A DNA stretch of 64,000 bases from Thermophilibacter provencensis (GTDB taxonomy: Bacteria > Actinomycetota > Coriobacteriia > Coriobacteriales > Atopobiaceae), in contig NZ_JAUDEA010000011.1 of assembly GCF_030372065.1 (NCBI RefSeq), forward strand, positions 1 through 64,000, in the 5' to 3' direction. Shown in pieces: positions 1 through 8,018 of this stretch; position 1 is the stretch's first letter; every line of letters begins with the position of its first letter. The notes beneath the pieces are model-generated. The model saw nothing but the letters and a program-made list of their open reading frames with translations. It had not been told where the DNA came from and ran no database searches. Position numbers and translations under genes: made by a program.

Positions 1-647
1 TTGCCGCCGAGCACGGGGTCCTTCTCGAGCACACGGACTACGTGCAGGTTCATCCCACCTCGCTCTGGAGCGAGAAGCCCGGGCGGGCCTTTCTCATCTC
101 CGAGTCCTCGCGCGGGGAGGGCGCGATTCTGCTGAACGATGCCGGCGAGCGCTTCACCGACGAGCTGCAGCCGCGCGACGTGGTCTCCGCAGCCATCTTT
201 GCGGAGATGCGGCGGACGGGCGCGCGACACGTCTGGCTCTCCTTTGAGCGCGTCCCACGCGAGGTCATCGAGGGGCACTTCTCGCACATCCTGGAACGCT
301 GCCTCGAGGAGGGCTACGACATTCGCGAGCGGCCGATCCCCGTGGTGCCCGCCCAGCACTACTTCATGGGCGGGATCCACGTGGACTCCGATTCCCAGAC
401 CACGCTGCCGCATCTCTTTGCCTGCGGCGAGACCTGCTGCAACGGCGTGCACGGCAAGAACCGGCTTGCCTCGAACAGCCTTCTTGAGTCGCTCGTCTTT
501 GCCCAGCGCGCGGCCGACAAGATCATGCGCGACCGCTTTGCCGAGGACACCGCGGCACACCTTGCGACCGCTGCCAGGGCGCGCTCCCGCTTTGTTGCGG
601 GCTCGCGCGACGTGACCGACGTGGCGCTGCTCACCGGCGCCGTGTAA
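1..647 (+). CDS. nadB: L-aspartate oxidase, C-terminal part (gene runs off the left edge)
   Basis: This is the C-terminal part of a flavoenzyme that oxidises L-aspartate to iminoaspartate, the first step of de novo NAD synthesis, in the cytoplasm. The frame is open from base 3, so the gene starts before the window. Family motifs are visible: YVQVHPTSLW near the start of the visible part, then FMGGIHVD and HGKNRLASNSLLE, the FAD/substrate-loop signature of NadB and related succinate dehydrogenase flavoproteins. The last residues form the helical C-terminal domain. nadC follows 50 bases after the stop and niaR overlaps nadC, so this is a nadB-nadC-niaR operon; nadA probably lies upstream, outside the window. 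A 30-nt repeat begins at the base after the stop codon. Confidence 0.93.
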   Translation, partial: AAEHGVLLEHTDYVQVHPTSLWSEKPGRAFLISESSRGEGAILLNDAGERFTDELQPRDVVSAAIFAEMRRTGARHVWLSFERVPREVIEGHFSHILERCLEEGYDIRERPIPVVPAQHYFMGGIHVDSDSQTTLPHLFACGETCCNGVHGKNRLASNSLLESLVFAQRAADKIMRDRFAEDTAAHLATAARARSRFVAGSRDVTDVALLTGAV

Positions 648-677
648 TGATGACAAGTTACCCTGTCACCTTTGTCA
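648..677 (+). repeat. 30-nt dispersed repeat, copy 1 of 4 (TGATGACAA family)
   Basis: The 30-base element starts TGATGACAAGTTACCC and ends CACCTTTGTCA. Three further copies cluster at 56487-56593, differing from this one at a single base (AAC instead of AAG). Here it fills most of the nadB-nadC spacer, directly after the nadB stop, and is probably transcribed. Its ends TGATGACAA and TTGTCATCA are inverted repeats, so it can fold. Confidence 0.85.
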
Positions 678-697
678 TCATTCCGAGAGGAGAGAGC

Positions 698-1552
698 ATG
701 ACCGACCCGATGATCAAGATGCAGATGGACGAGCACATCCGCGCCGCCCTGCGCGAGGACATGCCCTTTGGCGACGTCTCCACCGCGGCGGTGATGCCCG
801 AGGCGCGGCCCGGGCGCGTGCGGCTCATCGCCAAGGCCGAGGGCGTCATCGCGGGCCTCTCGGTCTTCTCGCGCGTCTTTGAGCTTCTCGATTCCGCCAC
901 GCGCGTGGTGGCCGAGGTGGCGGATGGCGCGCGGGTGAGCGTCGGGCAGCTCGTGGCCACCGTTGAGGGAGACGTGCGCGTCCTGCTGGAGGGCGAGCGC
1001 ACCGCCCTCAACTACCTGCAGCGCATGAGCGGGATTGCCACATACACCGCCGGCATTGCCGCCGCGCTCGAGGGCACGTCCACCACGCTCGTCTGTACGC
1101 GCAAGACCACGCCCGGCATGCGCCTCTTTGAGCGCGAGGCCGTGCGCCTGGGCGGGGGCAGCCTGCACCGCTACGGCCTCTCCGACGGCGTGCTGCTCAA
1201 GGACAACCACATCGACGCTGCGGGCGGGGTGGCTCAGGCCGTGGCCATGGCGCGAGCGACGGCTCCCTTTGTGGACAAGGTTGAGGTGGAGTGCGAGAGC
1301 CTGGAGATGGTCCGCGAGGCCGTGGAGGCGGGCGCGGACATCATCATGCTCGACAACATGACCCATGACGACATGGCCGCCGCCATCGCGCTTATCGACG
1401 GGCGCGCGCAGACCGAGGCCTCCGGCAACGTGGACGCCGCCAACGTGGGTCGCTACGTGGACCTGGGCGTGGACTTCGTCTCCTGCGGCGCGCTCACGCA
1501 CTCCGCCCCGATCCTGGATCTCTCGCTCAAGCACCTGGAGGTTCTGGGTTGA
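698..1552 (+). CDS. nadC: nicotinate-nucleotide diphosphorylase (quinolinate phosphoribosyltransferase)
   Basis: NadC converts quinolinate and PRPP to nicotinate mononucleotide, CO2 and diphosphate, completing the de novo branch of NAD synthesis. The start at 698 is chosen because GAGAGGAGAGAG lies just upstream; an earlier in-frame ATG at 647 would run through the repeat and lacks such a site. The 284-residue length is normal. Motifs seen are EDMPFGDVST near the N terminus, ERTALNYLQRMSGIAT, TRKTTPGMR, KDNHI and the phosphate-binding barrel end VDFVSCGALTHS. The stop overlaps the TTG start of niaR, which indicates translational coupling. Confidence 0.96.
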   Translation: MTDPMIKMQMDEHIRAALREDMPFGDVSTAAVMPEARPGRVRLIAKAEGVIAGLSVFSRVFELLDSATRVVAEVADGARVSVGQLVATVEGDVRVLLEGERTALNYLQRMSGIATYTAGIAAALEGTSTTLVCTRKTTPGMRLFEREAVRLGGGSLHRYGLSDGVLLKDNHIDAAGGVAQAVAMARATAPFVDKVEVECESLEMVREAVEAGADIIMLDNMTHDDMAAAIALIDGRAQTEASGNVDAANVGRYVDLGVDFVSCGALTHSAPILDLSLKHLEVLG

Positions 1553-2103
1553 GCGCCGGGGCGGGGGAGGACCGTCGCGAGAAGATCCTCGAGGCGCTTC
1601 GCGGGGCCGCGTCACCGCTTTCCGGGGGCGCCCTTGCCAAGAGGTGCGGCGTGAGCCGCCAGGTGGTGGTGACCGACATCGCCCTCCTGCGGACGCGCGG
1701 CGAGAAGATCGTCTCCACCAACCGCGGCTACGTCCTTTTCGCCGGCGATGCGCCCTCGCGCCCCACGCGCCTCTTCAAGTGCCGGCACACCGCGGAGCAG
1801 ACCGCCGACGAGCTCACCTGCGTCGTGGATCTGGGCGGGCGCGTGGAGGACGTCTTTGTGAACCACCGGGTCTACGGCAAGGTGTCCTCCGACCTGGGCA
1901 TCTCCAGTCGTCGCGACGTGGAGCGCTTCATGGCAGAGCTTGCCTCCGGCGTGTCCGCGCCGCTCTTGGAGGTCACGAGCGGCTACCACTTCCATCACGT
2001 GAGCGCGGAAAGCGAGGAGGTGCTCGACGAGGTGGGACGGGCGCTCGCTGATCGCGGCTACCTCGTTGAGCCCACCGACTACGAGGCCGTGACCTTCGCC
2101 TGA
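1549..2103 (+). CDS. niaR: NiaR-type niacin-responsive repressor (HTH plus 3H domain)
   Basis: A 184-residue regulator with an N-terminal winged helix (about residues 8-60, including SGGALAKRCGVSRQVVVTDI) and a C-terminal 3H domain, named for three conserved histidines. Visible candidates are H in FVNHRVYG and the pair in YHFHHV. NiaR (YrxA) proteins bind nicotinic acid and repress NAD-synthesis and niacin-uptake genes. Placement as the last gene of nadB-nadC fits feedback control of its own operon; the operator is presumably upstream of the operon and outside the window. Translation starts at TTG (1549), overlapping the nadC stop by four bases with GGAGG eight bases upstream. Confidence 0.9.
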   Translation: MSAGAGEDRREKILEALRGAASPLSGGALAKRCGVSRQVVVTDIALLRTRGEKIVSTNRGYVLFAGDAPSRPTRLFKCRHTAEQTADELTCVVDLGGRVEDVFVNHRVYGKVSSDLGISSRRDVERFMAELASGVSAPLLEVTSGYHFHHVSAESEEVLDEVGRALADRGYLVEPTDYEAVTFA

Positions 2104-2482
2104 CGCACGCCCGGGGTTTCCGGGCTCGTTCTCCGGCTCCGCCTGCCGCCCTTCTCCCTGTCCGTAAAAGCGGGGTTTTGGGTTTTCGTATGCCGCTGCG
2201 TTGCGGCGACGTCCCGTCCTGCGCGTTTCTCGAGGTTTTGGGGCACATTTTATATATGGACGCCCTGCTTGGTGATATGTCGTCAGCGTTTTCCCAGTTG
2301 GCGTTTGCGAGAAGGGCGCGCGGCAGTCGGTTTTGGCTCCATTTCATCAAAAGTTTTGCCCAAAACCCGTCTCCCGAGCGGTCCCGCGCTGCCGCCCCTG
2401 CGCAGCGATTGCGGCACATGCCCTACCGGGCTGTCCCGCCCCCGCGGCGGCGTGGTATGGTAGCTCAAGGAAGGGGGCGGCC
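2104..2482. other. 379-bp non-coding spacer with an inverted repeat
   Basis: No convincing gene is present. Just after niaR the sequence GCCCGGGGTTTCCGGGC could form a short hairpin, but no T-run follows. At 2329-2336 and 2360-2367 GGTTTTGG and CCAAAACC form an inverted repeat with a 23-base loop that itself contains AAAAGTTTT. Upstream of it is a T/A-rich patch (2248-2258, TTTTATATATG), and a possible -10 (TATGGT, 2453-2458) precedes the next gene. Function is unknown; it could be a 5' leader of the downstream gene. Confidence 0.5.
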
Positions 2483-2899
2483 ATGACGCCAGACGAGAGA
2501 AGAGAGGTGCGCGAGGCCATTCTCGCGGGCCGGCGCGCGCTCGAGAGCCTCGAGGTTGCTGCCGACGCGCTCGACAGCGCCGACAACTGGGGCATCTTCG
2601 ACATCTTCATGGGCGCGGGGATCACGAGCCTCATGAAGCACACGCGCCTCAACAAGGCCCAGGCGGCCCTTGGCGAGGCCCGCGCCTACCTGCGCGCCTT
2701 CACGCGCGAGCTCTCGGACGTGAGCGTCATCGATAACCTGCGCGTTGACGTTGGGCGCGTGCTCACCGCCGTGGACATCTTCGTCGACAACCCCCTCGTG
2801 GACATCTTCGTCCAGAAGCAGATCGATGACGCCCGGGACAACGTCGACGCGGCGATACGGGCCACCCGCACCGTGCTCGCTCGTCTCGAGGCGCTGTGA
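2483..2899 (+). CDS. conserved helical protein of unknown function
   Basis: A 138-residue soluble, charged and mainly helical protein with no signal peptide or membrane segment. The start is the ATG at 2483 behind AAGGAAGGGGG; upstream in-frame codons are compositionally non-coding. The centre reads NWGIFDIFMGAGI followed by SLMKHTRLNKAQ, resembling small hypothetical proteins of anaerobic Firmicutes and Actinobacteria that I recognise only as conserved. The rest is amphipathic helix (VIDNLRVDVG, VDIFVQKQIDDARDNVD). A membrane protein gene follows 64 bases later on the same strand, so the two are probably co-transcribed. No function is proposed. Confidence 0.75.
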   Translation: MTPDERREVREAILAGRRALESLEVAADALDSADNWGIFDIFMGAGITSLMKHTRLNKAQAALGEARAYLRAFTRELSDVSVIDNLRVDVGRVLTAVDIFVDNPLVDIFVQKQIDDARDNVDAAIRATRTVLARLEAL

Positions 2900-2963
2900 C
2901 ATACGCTGATGACTGTCGCCCGGCGGCCCATCAGTGCCCCGGCGCGACGGAAGGGAACTTCGC

Positions 2964-3893
2964 ATGAGGGACCTCGAGCTCTCGACCCCGCGCACGCCCG
3001 CCCAGGCGGTGCTGCGCATCGTCTCGATTCTCATGGGCGGCATGGGCGCGCTCGTTCTTGTCGGCGGCCTGATCGTGCTCATCCCCAGCGTGATCGGCGG
3101 CTCGGACTTCTGGGCGGCCGTCACCTTTGGCGTGATGATTCTCGTGGTGGCGGGCCTGCTCATCCTCACGGCGGCACTTGGCATCGCCGCCTCAAACAAC
3201 TCCGCGCGCGTGGGGCCCTATCGCTTCCTCTGCTACCTCGTGGGGCTGGGCGTGCTCGTTGCCATCGCCTGGGGCTGGGGCGTGGGGACCTTCATCCTCT
3301 TCGACCCGGTGGTCCTCACCACGACGATCGTCTACGTGCTCATCTGCTCCCGGCTTGCGGACAAGGTCAAGGAGGAGCATGACAACGGCGTGCGCGGCGA
3401 GACGTTCCTGCGCTCGCGCCACCAGCGCGCGCTGCACCTGCTCTCCGAGGTCATCATCTTGAAGGGCGTGCTCACCATCGTTGTGGTGGGCGTGCTCGGC
3501 GCGGCGCTCGTCGTCTACGGGGAGGGGGAGCGCGCGCTCATCTCGGGCATTCCCGTTACGGTGAGCGGGACGCTCTATGCCCTGCTCGTCGTGGGCGGCC
3601 TTTCCGCGGGGCTTGCCGTGCTCGTGGGCTGCCTGGGCATTCGCGGCTCAAACCGACCCGAAAAGATCGTGCCGTTCCTCGTGCTTGCGAGCATTGCGCT
3701 TGCCTTTGACGTGGTGCAGGTGGCGGGCATGTTCGTTGAGCGCGGCATCCAGGGGGTGACCTTTGACCTCATGCTCGACCTGCTCTTCATGGGGTCGTGC
3801 GTCTACCTCGCCGTCCGCGTCCTGCGGCAGCCCTCGCCGGAGGAGCTCATGGCCGAGGCGGTTGGCGCGGCGATGGTCTCCGCCGAGGAGTAG
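2964..3893 (+). CDS. multi-pass membrane protein made of two similar halves
   Basis: A 309-residue integral membrane protein with about eight hydrophobic segments in two groups of four, separated by a charged linker near residues 130-160 (ADKVKEEHDNG). The halves look like an internal duplication. The second-to-third segment joint reads LGIAASNNSARVGPYRFL in the first half and LGIRGSNRPEKIVPFLVL in the second, at the same place in each four-helix unit. The start at 2964 is preceded by GGAAGGGA; an earlier in-frame codon at 2934 is less well placed. I do not recognise a named family. It follows the small helical protein gene and may act with it. Confidence 0.75.
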   Translation: MRDLELSTPRTPAQAVLRIVSILMGGMGALVLVGGLIVLIPSVIGGSDFWAAVTFGVMILVVAGLLILTAALGIAASNNSARVGPYRFLCYLVGLGVLVAIAWGWGVGTFILFDPVVLTTTIVYVLICSRLADKVKEEHDNGVRGETFLRSRHQRALHLLSEVIILKGVLTIVVVGVLGAALVVYGEGERALISGIPVTVSGTLYALLVVGGLSAGLAVLVGCLGIRGSNRPEKIVPFLVLASIALAFDVVQVAGMFVERGIQGVTFDLMLDLLFMGSCVYLAVRVLRQPSPEELMAEAVGAAMVSAEE

Positions 3894-3931
3894 GGGCGCC
3901 GGGTCCTTCTCGCCGCCCCTCTGGCCGTGCC

Positions 3932-4047
3932 GCGGGGACCCTTGCCGACACTTTGAGGCGGAATTCTGTCGGCGGGCGTCCCCGGGGTAGAATGTGTGGA
4001 CCGCGGCCGACAGATTCTCCCGACAAAGTGTCGGCGCGCGTCCCCGC
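3932..4047. repeat. pair of inverted 42-nt palindromic elements upstream of the amylase gene
   Basis: Copy one (3932-3973) begins GCGGGGACCCTTGCCGACAC and ends TCTGTCGGC. Copy two (4006-4047) is the same element on the other strand, beginning GCGGGGACGCGCGCCGACAC and ending ATCTGTCGGC. The outer 8 bases and the central CCGACACTTTG are identical, the middle differs. Each copy is itself partly palindromic (GCCGACA...TGTCGGC). The arrangement is like a REP/BIME pair and would form a large hairpin in RNA. The region also separates the membrane-protein gene from the amylase gene. Confidence 0.75.
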
Positions 4048-4096
4048 ATGAGTCGCACCCGCCGGAGCGCGGGCGCGTGTCACGAGAAAGGACCAC

Positions 4097-5617
4097 ATGA
4101 ACGGAACCATGCTCCAGGGCTTCTCCTGGTACCTTCCCGCCGACGGATCTCACTGGCGGCGCATTGCCGAGCAGGCCCCGACCTTTGCCTACGAGGGCAT
4201 CACCGCCGTGTGGCTGCCGCCCGCCTATAAGGCCGAGAAGGGCGCCGAGGACGTGGGCTACGGCGTTTATGACACCTATGACCTGGGCGAGTTTGACCAG
4301 AAGGGCTCCGTGCGCACCAAGTACGGCACGCGCGCGGAATACGAGGCCGCCGTGCGCGCCCTGCAGGCAAACGGCATCCAGGCCCTGGCGGACATCGTGC
4401 TCAACCAGCGCCTCGGCGCGGACGGCTGCGAGGACGTGCTCGCACAGGAGGTCTCGAGCGCCAATCGCGGCGAGAAGATCGGTGCGCCCCAGACCATCTC
4501 CGCGTGGACGCGCTTCACCTTCCCCGGACGCGCGGGCGCGCACTCGGACTTCACCTGGGACTGGACGTGCTTCCACGGCGTGGACTGGGACGACCGCGCC
4601 AAGCGCAAGGCCATCTTCCTCTTTGACGGCAAGCACTGGGACAACGCCGTCGGCCGCAGCGAGAACGCCAACTACGACTACCTCATGGGCGCCGACGTTG
4701 ACGTCAACGACCCGCGTGTCTTTGACGAGCTCGTGCGCTGGGGCTGCTGGTACGTGGACTCCTGCGGGCTGGACGGATTTCGCTTGGACGCGCTCAAGCA
4801 CATTGACCGCGGCTTCTACCTGCGCTGGCTTGACGCCATTCGCAAGCACGCGGGGCGCGAGCTCTTCACCGTGGGCGAGTACTGGGGTCGCACGGCTGAC
4901 GAGCTCACGTCGTATCTGGGCACCGAGAAGTGCATGTCGCTCTTTGACGTGCCGCTTCACTACAACCTCTACCGCGCGAGCTGTTCCAACGGCGACGTGG
5001 ACCTCTCCAAGATCTTCTCGGGCACGCTCGTTGAGCGCGACCCCGTGCACGCCGTGACCTTTGCGGAGAACCACGACACGCAGCCCGGCCAGGCGCTGCA
5101 GTCCTTTGTCCAGACCTGGTTCAAGCCCGCCGCCTATGCGCTGATCCTGCTGCGCGAGGCGGGCTACCCCTGCGTCTTCTACGGCGACCTTTACGGCATG
5201 CCCAACGACGGCAACATTCCCGCGGTGCGCGAGCTGCCGCTCCTGATGGAGATCCGCCGCCGCTTTGCCTACGGCGCGCAGCACGACTTCCTCGACGCGC
5301 CGGACGTGATCGGCTGGACGCGCGAGGGCGACGCCGAGCACGAGGGGAGCGGCGTGGCCGTGGTCCTCACCGACCGCGACGGCGGCGAGAAGCGCATGTT
5401 CGTGGGCGAGAGGCACGCCGGCGAGACCTGGGCGTGCGTGGTGGGCGAGCAGGACGACGTGGTCGTGGACGCCGAGGGCTGGGCCACCTTCCGCACGCTC
5501 GGCGGGCGCCTCTCGGTCTACCTGCCGGAGAGGACGGCCGACGCGCTGGAGAACGACCGCCAGCTCCACCGCATCGCCCGCGAGATCGCTGTCGACACCG
5601 AGGAGATGCGCGCGTAA
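4097..5617 (+). CDS. amyA: cytoplasmic alpha-amylase, GH13 subfamily 5 type
   Basis: Hydrolyses internal alpha-1,4 bonds of starch, glycogen or maltodextrin. At 506 residues it matches cytoplasmic amylases of the E. coli AmyA/Bacillus liquefying type and has no signal peptide. It starts directly with MLQGFSWYLPADGSHW, the start of the barrel. Catalytic residues are in place: nucleophile Asp in GLDGFRLDALKHI, acid/base Glu in FTVGEYWG and the transition-state Asp in FAENHDTQ. Other GH13 landmarks are WLPPAYK and ALADIVLNQR. A C-terminal beta domain follows. The start has AGAAAGGA just upstream. It stands alone, convergent with pepV, separated from it by a strong inverted repeat. It probably works with the glgP/malQ enzymes at 58-62 kb. 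Confidence 0.93.
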   Translation: MNGTMLQGFSWYLPADGSHWRRIAEQAPTFAYEGITAVWLPPAYKAEKGAEDVGYGVYDTYDLGEFDQKGSVRTKYGTRAEYEAAVRALQANGIQALADIVLNQRLGADGCEDVLAQEVSSANRGEKIGAPQTISAWTRFTFPGRAGAHSDFTWDWTCFHGVDWDDRAKRKAIFLFDGKHWDNAVGRSENANYDYLMGADVDVNDPRVFDELVRWGCWYVDSCGLDGFRLDALKHIDRGFYLRWLDAIRKHAGRELFTVGEYWGRTADELTSYLGTEKCMSLFDVPLHYNLYRASCSNGDVDLSKIFSGTLVERDPVHAVTFAENHDTQPGQALQSFVQTWFKPAAYALILLREAGYPCVFYGDLYGMPNDGNIPAVRELPLLMEIRRRFAYGAQHDFLDAPDVIGWTREGDAEHEGSGVAVVLTDRDGGEKRMFVGERHAGETWACVVGEQDDVVVDAEGWATFRTLGGRLSVYLPERTADALENDRQLHRIAREIAVDTEEMRA

Positions 5618-5714
5618 ACGGTCTGTGCAGACAAACCGTCCACAACTTGCCCGCATCAGAAGGGCGGGCGGCTCTCGGACGGTTTTTCTCGCTAAACCGT
5701 CCGAGAGCCGCCCG
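5617..5714. terminator. composite hairpin element between convergent genes (likely bidirectional terminator)
   Basis: The last part is a perfect 21-bp inverted repeat: arms 5665-5685 and 5694-5714 around an 8-base loop. The inner end of the stem is GGACGGTTT / AAACCGTCC, and T residues follow the left arm. Upstream lies a smaller hairpin (GTCTGTGCAGAC, 5621-5632) and AACTTGCCC. A second element with the same order of parts is at 56611-56709, also after a glycosidase gene and also between convergent genes. It probably ends both amyA and pepV transcripts. Confidence 0.75.
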
Positions 5715-5743
5715 TTATGAATGAGAGATGCCGGCGCGGGCCG

Positions 5744-7162
5744 CTACAGCTCGAGCTCCATCAGGCGGGCGATCGAGACGATGTAGATCTTGAGCGCGCG
5801 GCGCAGGCTCTCCTCGGAGACTCCCTCGTCGGGGCCGTGCTCGCCGCCGACCCACTCGGGCAGCTTGTCGGCGGGGTCCTGCGGGCCAAAGGCGCAGGCG
5901 CGGGCAAAGTGGCGCGCGTAGGTGCCGCCGCCGATGGTGAACGCCTTGCCCTCGCGGCCCGTGTACTCGGCATACGTATCGAGAAGCGCGTGGATCTCCG
6001 GGCTCTCGGGGCTCACGTAGAAGGGCTTCTCGCCGCGTCCGGCCTCGTAGGTGCAGCCGTGGGCGGAGGCGAGCTCGGTGAGCTGTGCGGTGATCTTCTC
6101 GGCCGTTGTGGTGGTGGGGAAGCGCGAGTCCACGGTCTGCGTGAAGCGGCCGTCAACGGTGCGCACGACGCCGGCAACGAGCGTGAGGTCGCCGAACTTG
6201 TCGTCGGTAGCGGCGACGCCGGCGGCGCACCCGTACGCGTCCTCGGTGAGCGTGACGAGAAGATCGAGGAAGTCGCGCTCGCCCTCGCCTGCGAGGTCGT
6301 TGGCGAGCAGGTAGCGCGCGAGCACGCCGATGGCGTTAACGGTGCCGGCGGGCATCGACGCGTGCCCGCCAATGCCGGCGGCCGTCACGCGGGCGAGGCC
6401 GTCGCCGGCGCCCTCGACCGTGATGCGCTCCGCTGCGGGCAGCGACGCGGCGTCGGCGCGCACGAGCGCCACGGCCTTGCCGGGGATGGCGTTGGAGACC
6501 GTGCCGCCGGAAAGCTCCACGATCTTCTCGCCCGCCACGGCGCCGGACGTGAACTCTCCGCCGTAGAGGCCCTTCTCGCCGCAGATGAGCGGGAACTCGG
6601 CGTCGGGGGAGAAGCAGAAGAGGGGCTCGGGGTAGCGCTCGAGGTAGTACGGCACGTCGCCCATGCCCGTCTCCTCGTTGTTGCCGATGATGCAGCGCAG
6701 CGTGTAGGGGAGCTCGTGGCCAGCCGCGGCGAGGCGCGCGAAGAAGGCGGCAGCGTAGAGCGAGAGCACGAAGGGGCCCTTGTCGTCGGCCACGCCGCGA
6801 CCTATGAGCATGCCGTCCCTGCGCGTGACGGCGAGCGCCGGGAAGCTCCAGCCCTCGCCGGTGGGAACGATGTCGGTGTGGGCGATCGTGGCAACGTAGC
6901 GCTCGGGGCCGGAGGCGCCGGGAACGTCGGCAAAGCCCAGGTAGCCGTCGAGGTCCATGACCTCGAGGCCCAGGCGCTCGGCCATGCGCTCGGCCTCGAC
7001 GAGGGCGCCCCAGGCCGCAGCGCCCCAGGGCTTGCCGGGCTCGGCGGTCGCGAGGTCCTCAACGGAGTCGTGGCGCACCAGGCGGTCGATGTCGGCCACC
7101 ACGTCCTCCCAGACCTCGTCCACGTATGCGTCAACGTTGCGCTTGAACTGCTCGTCTACCAT
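5744..7162 (-). CDS. pepV: Xaa-His dipeptidase family metallopeptidase (M20, PepV/Sapep type)
   Basis: A 472-residue cytoplasmic dipeptidase of the M20 family that trims small peptides to amino acids. The di-metal site is visible in order: H and D in AHTDIVP, D in GRGVADDKGP, the EE pair in GNNEETGMGD, D in CFSPDAEFP and the late histidine in GGTYARHF. The long lid insertion between the catalytic halves (residues about 190-330) is typical of PepV and Sapep. The start has GAGGAGG-type sequence upstream (read on the minus strand near 7170). Convergent with amyA and followed by the composite hairpin. The next gene upstream on the same strand (trhA) is 75 bases away, so they may share a transcript. 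Confidence 0.92.
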   Translation of the reverse strand: MVDEQFKRNVDAYVDEVWEDVVADIDRLVRHDSVEDLATAEPGKPWGAAAWGALVEAERMAERLGLEVMDLDGYLGFADVPGASGPERYVATIAHTDIVPTGEGWSFPALAVTRRDGMLIGRGVADDKGPFVLSLYAAAFFARLAAAGHELPYTLRCIIGNNEETGMGDVPYYLERYPEPLFCFSPDAEFPLICGEKGLYGGEFTSGAVAGEKIVELSGGTVSNAIPGKAVALVRADAASLPAAERITVEGAGDGLARVTAAGIGGHASMPAGTVNAIGVLARYLLANDLAGEGERDFLDLLVTLTEDAYGCAAGVAATDDKFGDLTLVAGVVRTVDGRFTQTVDSRFPTTTTAEKITAQLTELASAHGCTYEAGRGEKPFYVSPESPEIHALLDTYAEYTGREGKAFTIGGGTYARHFARACAFGPQDPADKLPEWVGGEHGPDEGVSEESLRRALKIYIVSIARLMELEL

Positions 7163-7237
7163 GTGCCCTCCTCGGGGTCGCGGTTCTTCTCGCCGACCAT
7201 CTTAGCGCCAACTGCCGCCGAGAAGGACGTGCCGCCG

Positions 7238-7915
7238 CTACACCACAAAGAGGAGCGCCGAGAGCGTGATGCAGACGCTGCCGGCCAGCACGAACAGGTG
7301 AAAGACAAAGTGCAGGTAGGGGACCTTCTTGATGGCGTAGAAGACGGCGCCCACGGTGTAGCTGAGGCCACCGGCCAGAAGCAGCCAAAACGCCGGTGGC
7401 GCCAGCAGCTCCCAGAGGTCGCCGATGTGAAAGACCACGAGCCAGCCCATGAGGACGTAGATGAGAGCGGTGAGCCAGGCGGGCTGGCGCTCGCGCAGCA
7501 GGCACTCGGCAACGATGCCCACCACGGCGACCGCCCAGACGGCCACGCACAGCGCGAGGCCGCCGCGCTCCGCCAGCGTCACCAGCGAGAAGGGCGCGTA
7601 GCTGCCGGCAATGAGCAGGTAGATGCCGCAGTGGTCGAGCACGCGGAAGACGGCCTTGGCCTTCTCGGGCGCGAGCGCGTGGTAGAGCGTGGAGAAGAGG
7701 TACTCGATGATGAGCGAGATGCCCATGATGAGGGCCGCGGCGAGCCTCACGCCGCCGCCGTGCGAGACCGCCATCACGATGAGCAGGACGAGCGCCGCAA
7801 TGGCAAGAAGGACGCCCACCCCGTGGCTGACCGAGTTGGCGATCTCCTCCCCGAGCGAGTAGAGCCGCTTGCGCACGGTCTTGGTGGAAGTCGTGCTGAG
7901 CTTTGCCTTCGCCAT
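7238..7915 (-). CDS. trhA: hemolysin III / TrhA family membrane protein
   Basis: A 225-residue protein with seven predicted membrane segments, of the PAQR/hemolysin III family (YqfA, TrhA). Conserved metal-site residues are present: EEIANSVSHGVG at the first helix, STLYHAL, LDHCGIYLLIAGSYAPF and the final FHLFVLAGS. Bacterial members are linked to membrane-lipid homeostasis; the old name hemolysin is historical, and no toxin activity should be assumed. The N terminus has a basic cytoplasmic tail (KTVRKRLYSLGEE). The next gene to the right starts divergently, so 7916-8018 holds two promoters. Confidence 0.9.
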   Translation of the reverse strand: MAKAKLSTTSTKTVRKRLYSLGEEIANSVSHGVGVLLAIAALVLLIVMAVSHGGGVRLAAALIMGISLIIEYLFSTLYHALAPEKAKAVFRVLDHCGIYLLIAGSYAPFSLVTLAERGGLALCVAVWAVAVVGIVAECLLRERQPAWLTALIYVLMGWLVVFHIGDLWELLAPPAFWLLLAGGLSYTVGAVFYAIKKVPYLHFVFHLFVLAGSVCITLSALLFVV

Positions 7916-7956
7916 GCCTGCCCCCCCAACGACCGAGTGCTTTTGCGCACGGTGGG

Positions 7957-7962
7957 TATAAT
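7957..7962 (+). promoter_or_regulatory. candidate -10 box for the gene at 8019
   Basis: A perfect TATAAT lies 56 bases before the start codon in the divergent spacer. TTGCGC is upstream but too close for a normal spacer, so the -35 is unassigned. Confidence 0.5.
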
Positions 7963-8018
7963 CTCAAACGTTGCCCGTCGGGGACAGCATACCCTTCCCC
8001 GAACCAAGAGAGGACCCC

